From the NCBI GenBank assembly GCA_030621945.1, contig JAUXGS010000071.1, forward strand, positions 1 through 5,720: DNA of 5,720 bases, written 5' to 3'. How positions within the stretch are numbered: the first letter of the stretch is position 1; each line of letters begins with the position of its first letter. This DNA comes from Methanosarcinales archaeon. GTDB taxonomy: Archaea > Halobacteriota > Syntropharchaeia > Alkanophagales > Methanospirareceae. The notes below the pieces were generated by a model. That model saw nothing but the letters and a program-made list of their open reading frames with translations, was not told the DNA's origin and searched no databases. A program made the position numbers and the translations under genes. Positions 5,198 through 5,720 of the stretch are shown here, piece after piece.

Positions 5198-5707
5198 ATG
5201 GATGAATCTTCACCACAGACGACGGCAAACAGTCAAAGACTTTGGTCATTCACAAAACCTTCAATCATAAAGAATACCGCACATATGCGAGCGAACACAT
5301 TTGGGTTTTATGCGATCAACGGAAACAGCGTAGTGAATTTTAGGAAACATTCAAAGAAAGAAGACGTATGTGAATTCTTAGAAAACATAAGAGACAAGAA
5401 TCCTGGCAAGAGGATCATAATCATCCTGGACAATTTCAAATCCCATCATGCAAAGATGACAATTGCCAAAGCCAAAGACCTTGATGAGATATTGGTATTC
5501 CTTCCACCGTATTCTCCGGATCTTAATCCATTAGAATTCATCTGGAAGAGCATCAAACGGGTAATCTCGGCGATATTTGTTGTGTCCGTAGAACATCTCA
5601 AAACCACAATCAGGGAAACATTCATTCGTCATTCAAGTTCTCTATCATACGCTGAGAAATGGATAAATACTTTCCTAGACGAGGAGGTTAAAAGTATATT
5701 ATTCTAG
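5198..5707 (+). CDS. IS630-type transposase, C-terminal DDE catalytic part
   Basis: This half carries the full catalytic triad of the DDE/RNase H-like nuclease: Asp2 (MDESS), Asp78 (IIILDNFKSHH) and Glu113 (PYSPDLNPLEFIWK). With 34 residues between the second and third, it is DD34E, the spacing of IS630/Tc1 elements. The LPPYSPDLNPLE motif is the family's best-known signature. The ATG at 5198 puts the first catalytic Asp at residue 2 and cuts off the beta strand that should precede it (KESCVIGF, read in the same frame upstream). It is therefore probably not the true beginning; the frame is open from 5153 and should be reached by frameshift from the first half. No Shine-Dalgarno sequence precedes 5198. 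The last codons overlap the right inverted repeat. Confidence 0.88.
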   Translation: MDESSPQTTANSQRLWSFTKPSIIKNTAHMRANTFGFYAINGNSVVNFRKHSKKEDVCEFLENIRDKNPGKRIIIILDNFKSHHAKMTIAKAKDLDEILVFLPPYSPDLNPLEFIWKSIKRVISAIFVVSVEHLKTTIRETFIRHSSSLSYAEKWINTFLDEEVKSILF

Positions 5708-5720
5708 GTTCTTAACTATA
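5690..5720 (-). repeat. Right terminal inverted repeat of the insertion sequence
   Basis: This is the partner of the left repeat, matching its reverse complement at 22 of 31 positions, including the outer TTAACTATA and the inner AAGTATA (5692-5698). Its inner 18 bases are also the end of the transposase coding region, stop codon included. The last two bases are the TA expected as target duplication. Confidence 0.85.

Larger units (their letters stand above)
4634..5718 (+). mobile_element. Complete IS630/Tc1-mariner-type insertion sequence
   Basis: The element is about 1,085 bases and contains a two-frame transposase reading left to right. Its ends are imperfect inverted repeats that begin TAGTTAA inside flanking TA dinucleotides at 4632-4633 and 5719-5720. 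TA is the target duplicated by IS630 and mariner elements. Size, TA target, helix-turn-helix N-terminal half and DD34E catalytic half all agree with IS630. The window ends exactly on the right-hand TA, so the right flank cannot be seen. The left boundary lies in an intergenic stretch and breaks no visible gene. Confidence 0.88.

Noticed and set aside
1..5720. CRISPR array, defence island, prophage or other novel multi-gene system
   Set aside because: No spaced direct repeats, nuclease/toxin clusters or phage genes are visible; apart from the insertion sequence and a few unknown membrane proteins, the genes are ordinary archaeal housekeeping genes.

Overview
The window is archaeal. It carries a cluster of archaeal/eukaryotic-type translation genes (ribosomal proteins L39e and L31e, then initiation factor aIF6), A/T-rich TATA boxes about 25-30 bases ahead of several starts, and a tRNA gene without an encoded CCA end. 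The gene set and moderate GC suggest a euryarchaeon, perhaps an uncultured relative of the methanogen/ANME lineages. That placement is inference, and nothing here fixes the species.

Layout, left to right. A small membrane protein of unknown function (10-324, +, reading frame open to the left edge) faces a 12-helix MFS transporter (466-1659, -). A tRNA-Gly(TCC) gene with a clear TATA box follows (1858-1928, +). Its 3' end forms one arm of a long hairpin lying between it and the converging translation operon. That operon runs on the minus strand: L39e (3052-3210), L31e (2748-3017), aIF6 (2013-2729). Just past the aIF6 stop is a 15-codon reading frame with a strong Shine-Dalgarno sequence, placed where many euryarchaea continue with rpl18a/LX. 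Divergent from L39e is a QueD-family 6-carboxytetrahydropterin synthase (3315-3677, +), probably for archaeosine synthesis. It converges with a membrane-anchored protein that looks like two tandem OB folds (3691-4341, -).

The 290 bases between the OB-fold gene and the mobile element hold two tiny plus-strand reading frames overlapping by ATGA. The second (4479-4604) encodes a 41-residue single-helix membrane protein and is the more credible.

The right end is a complete insertion sequence of the IS630/Tc1-mariner type (about 4634-5718). It has imperfect 31-base terminal inverted repeats and flanking TA dinucleotides. Its transposase is split by a -1 frame change at a T5A6 run. The DD34E triad is intact, and the joined product would be about 342 residues, a normal family length.

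The three translation genes form one operon, and QueD acts separately on tRNA modification. I see no defence system, CRISPR array or clearly new multi-gene system. The points most worth a second look are the tRNA-overlapping inverted duplication, the shortened aIF6 operon tail, the coupled micro-ORFs and the transposase slip site.
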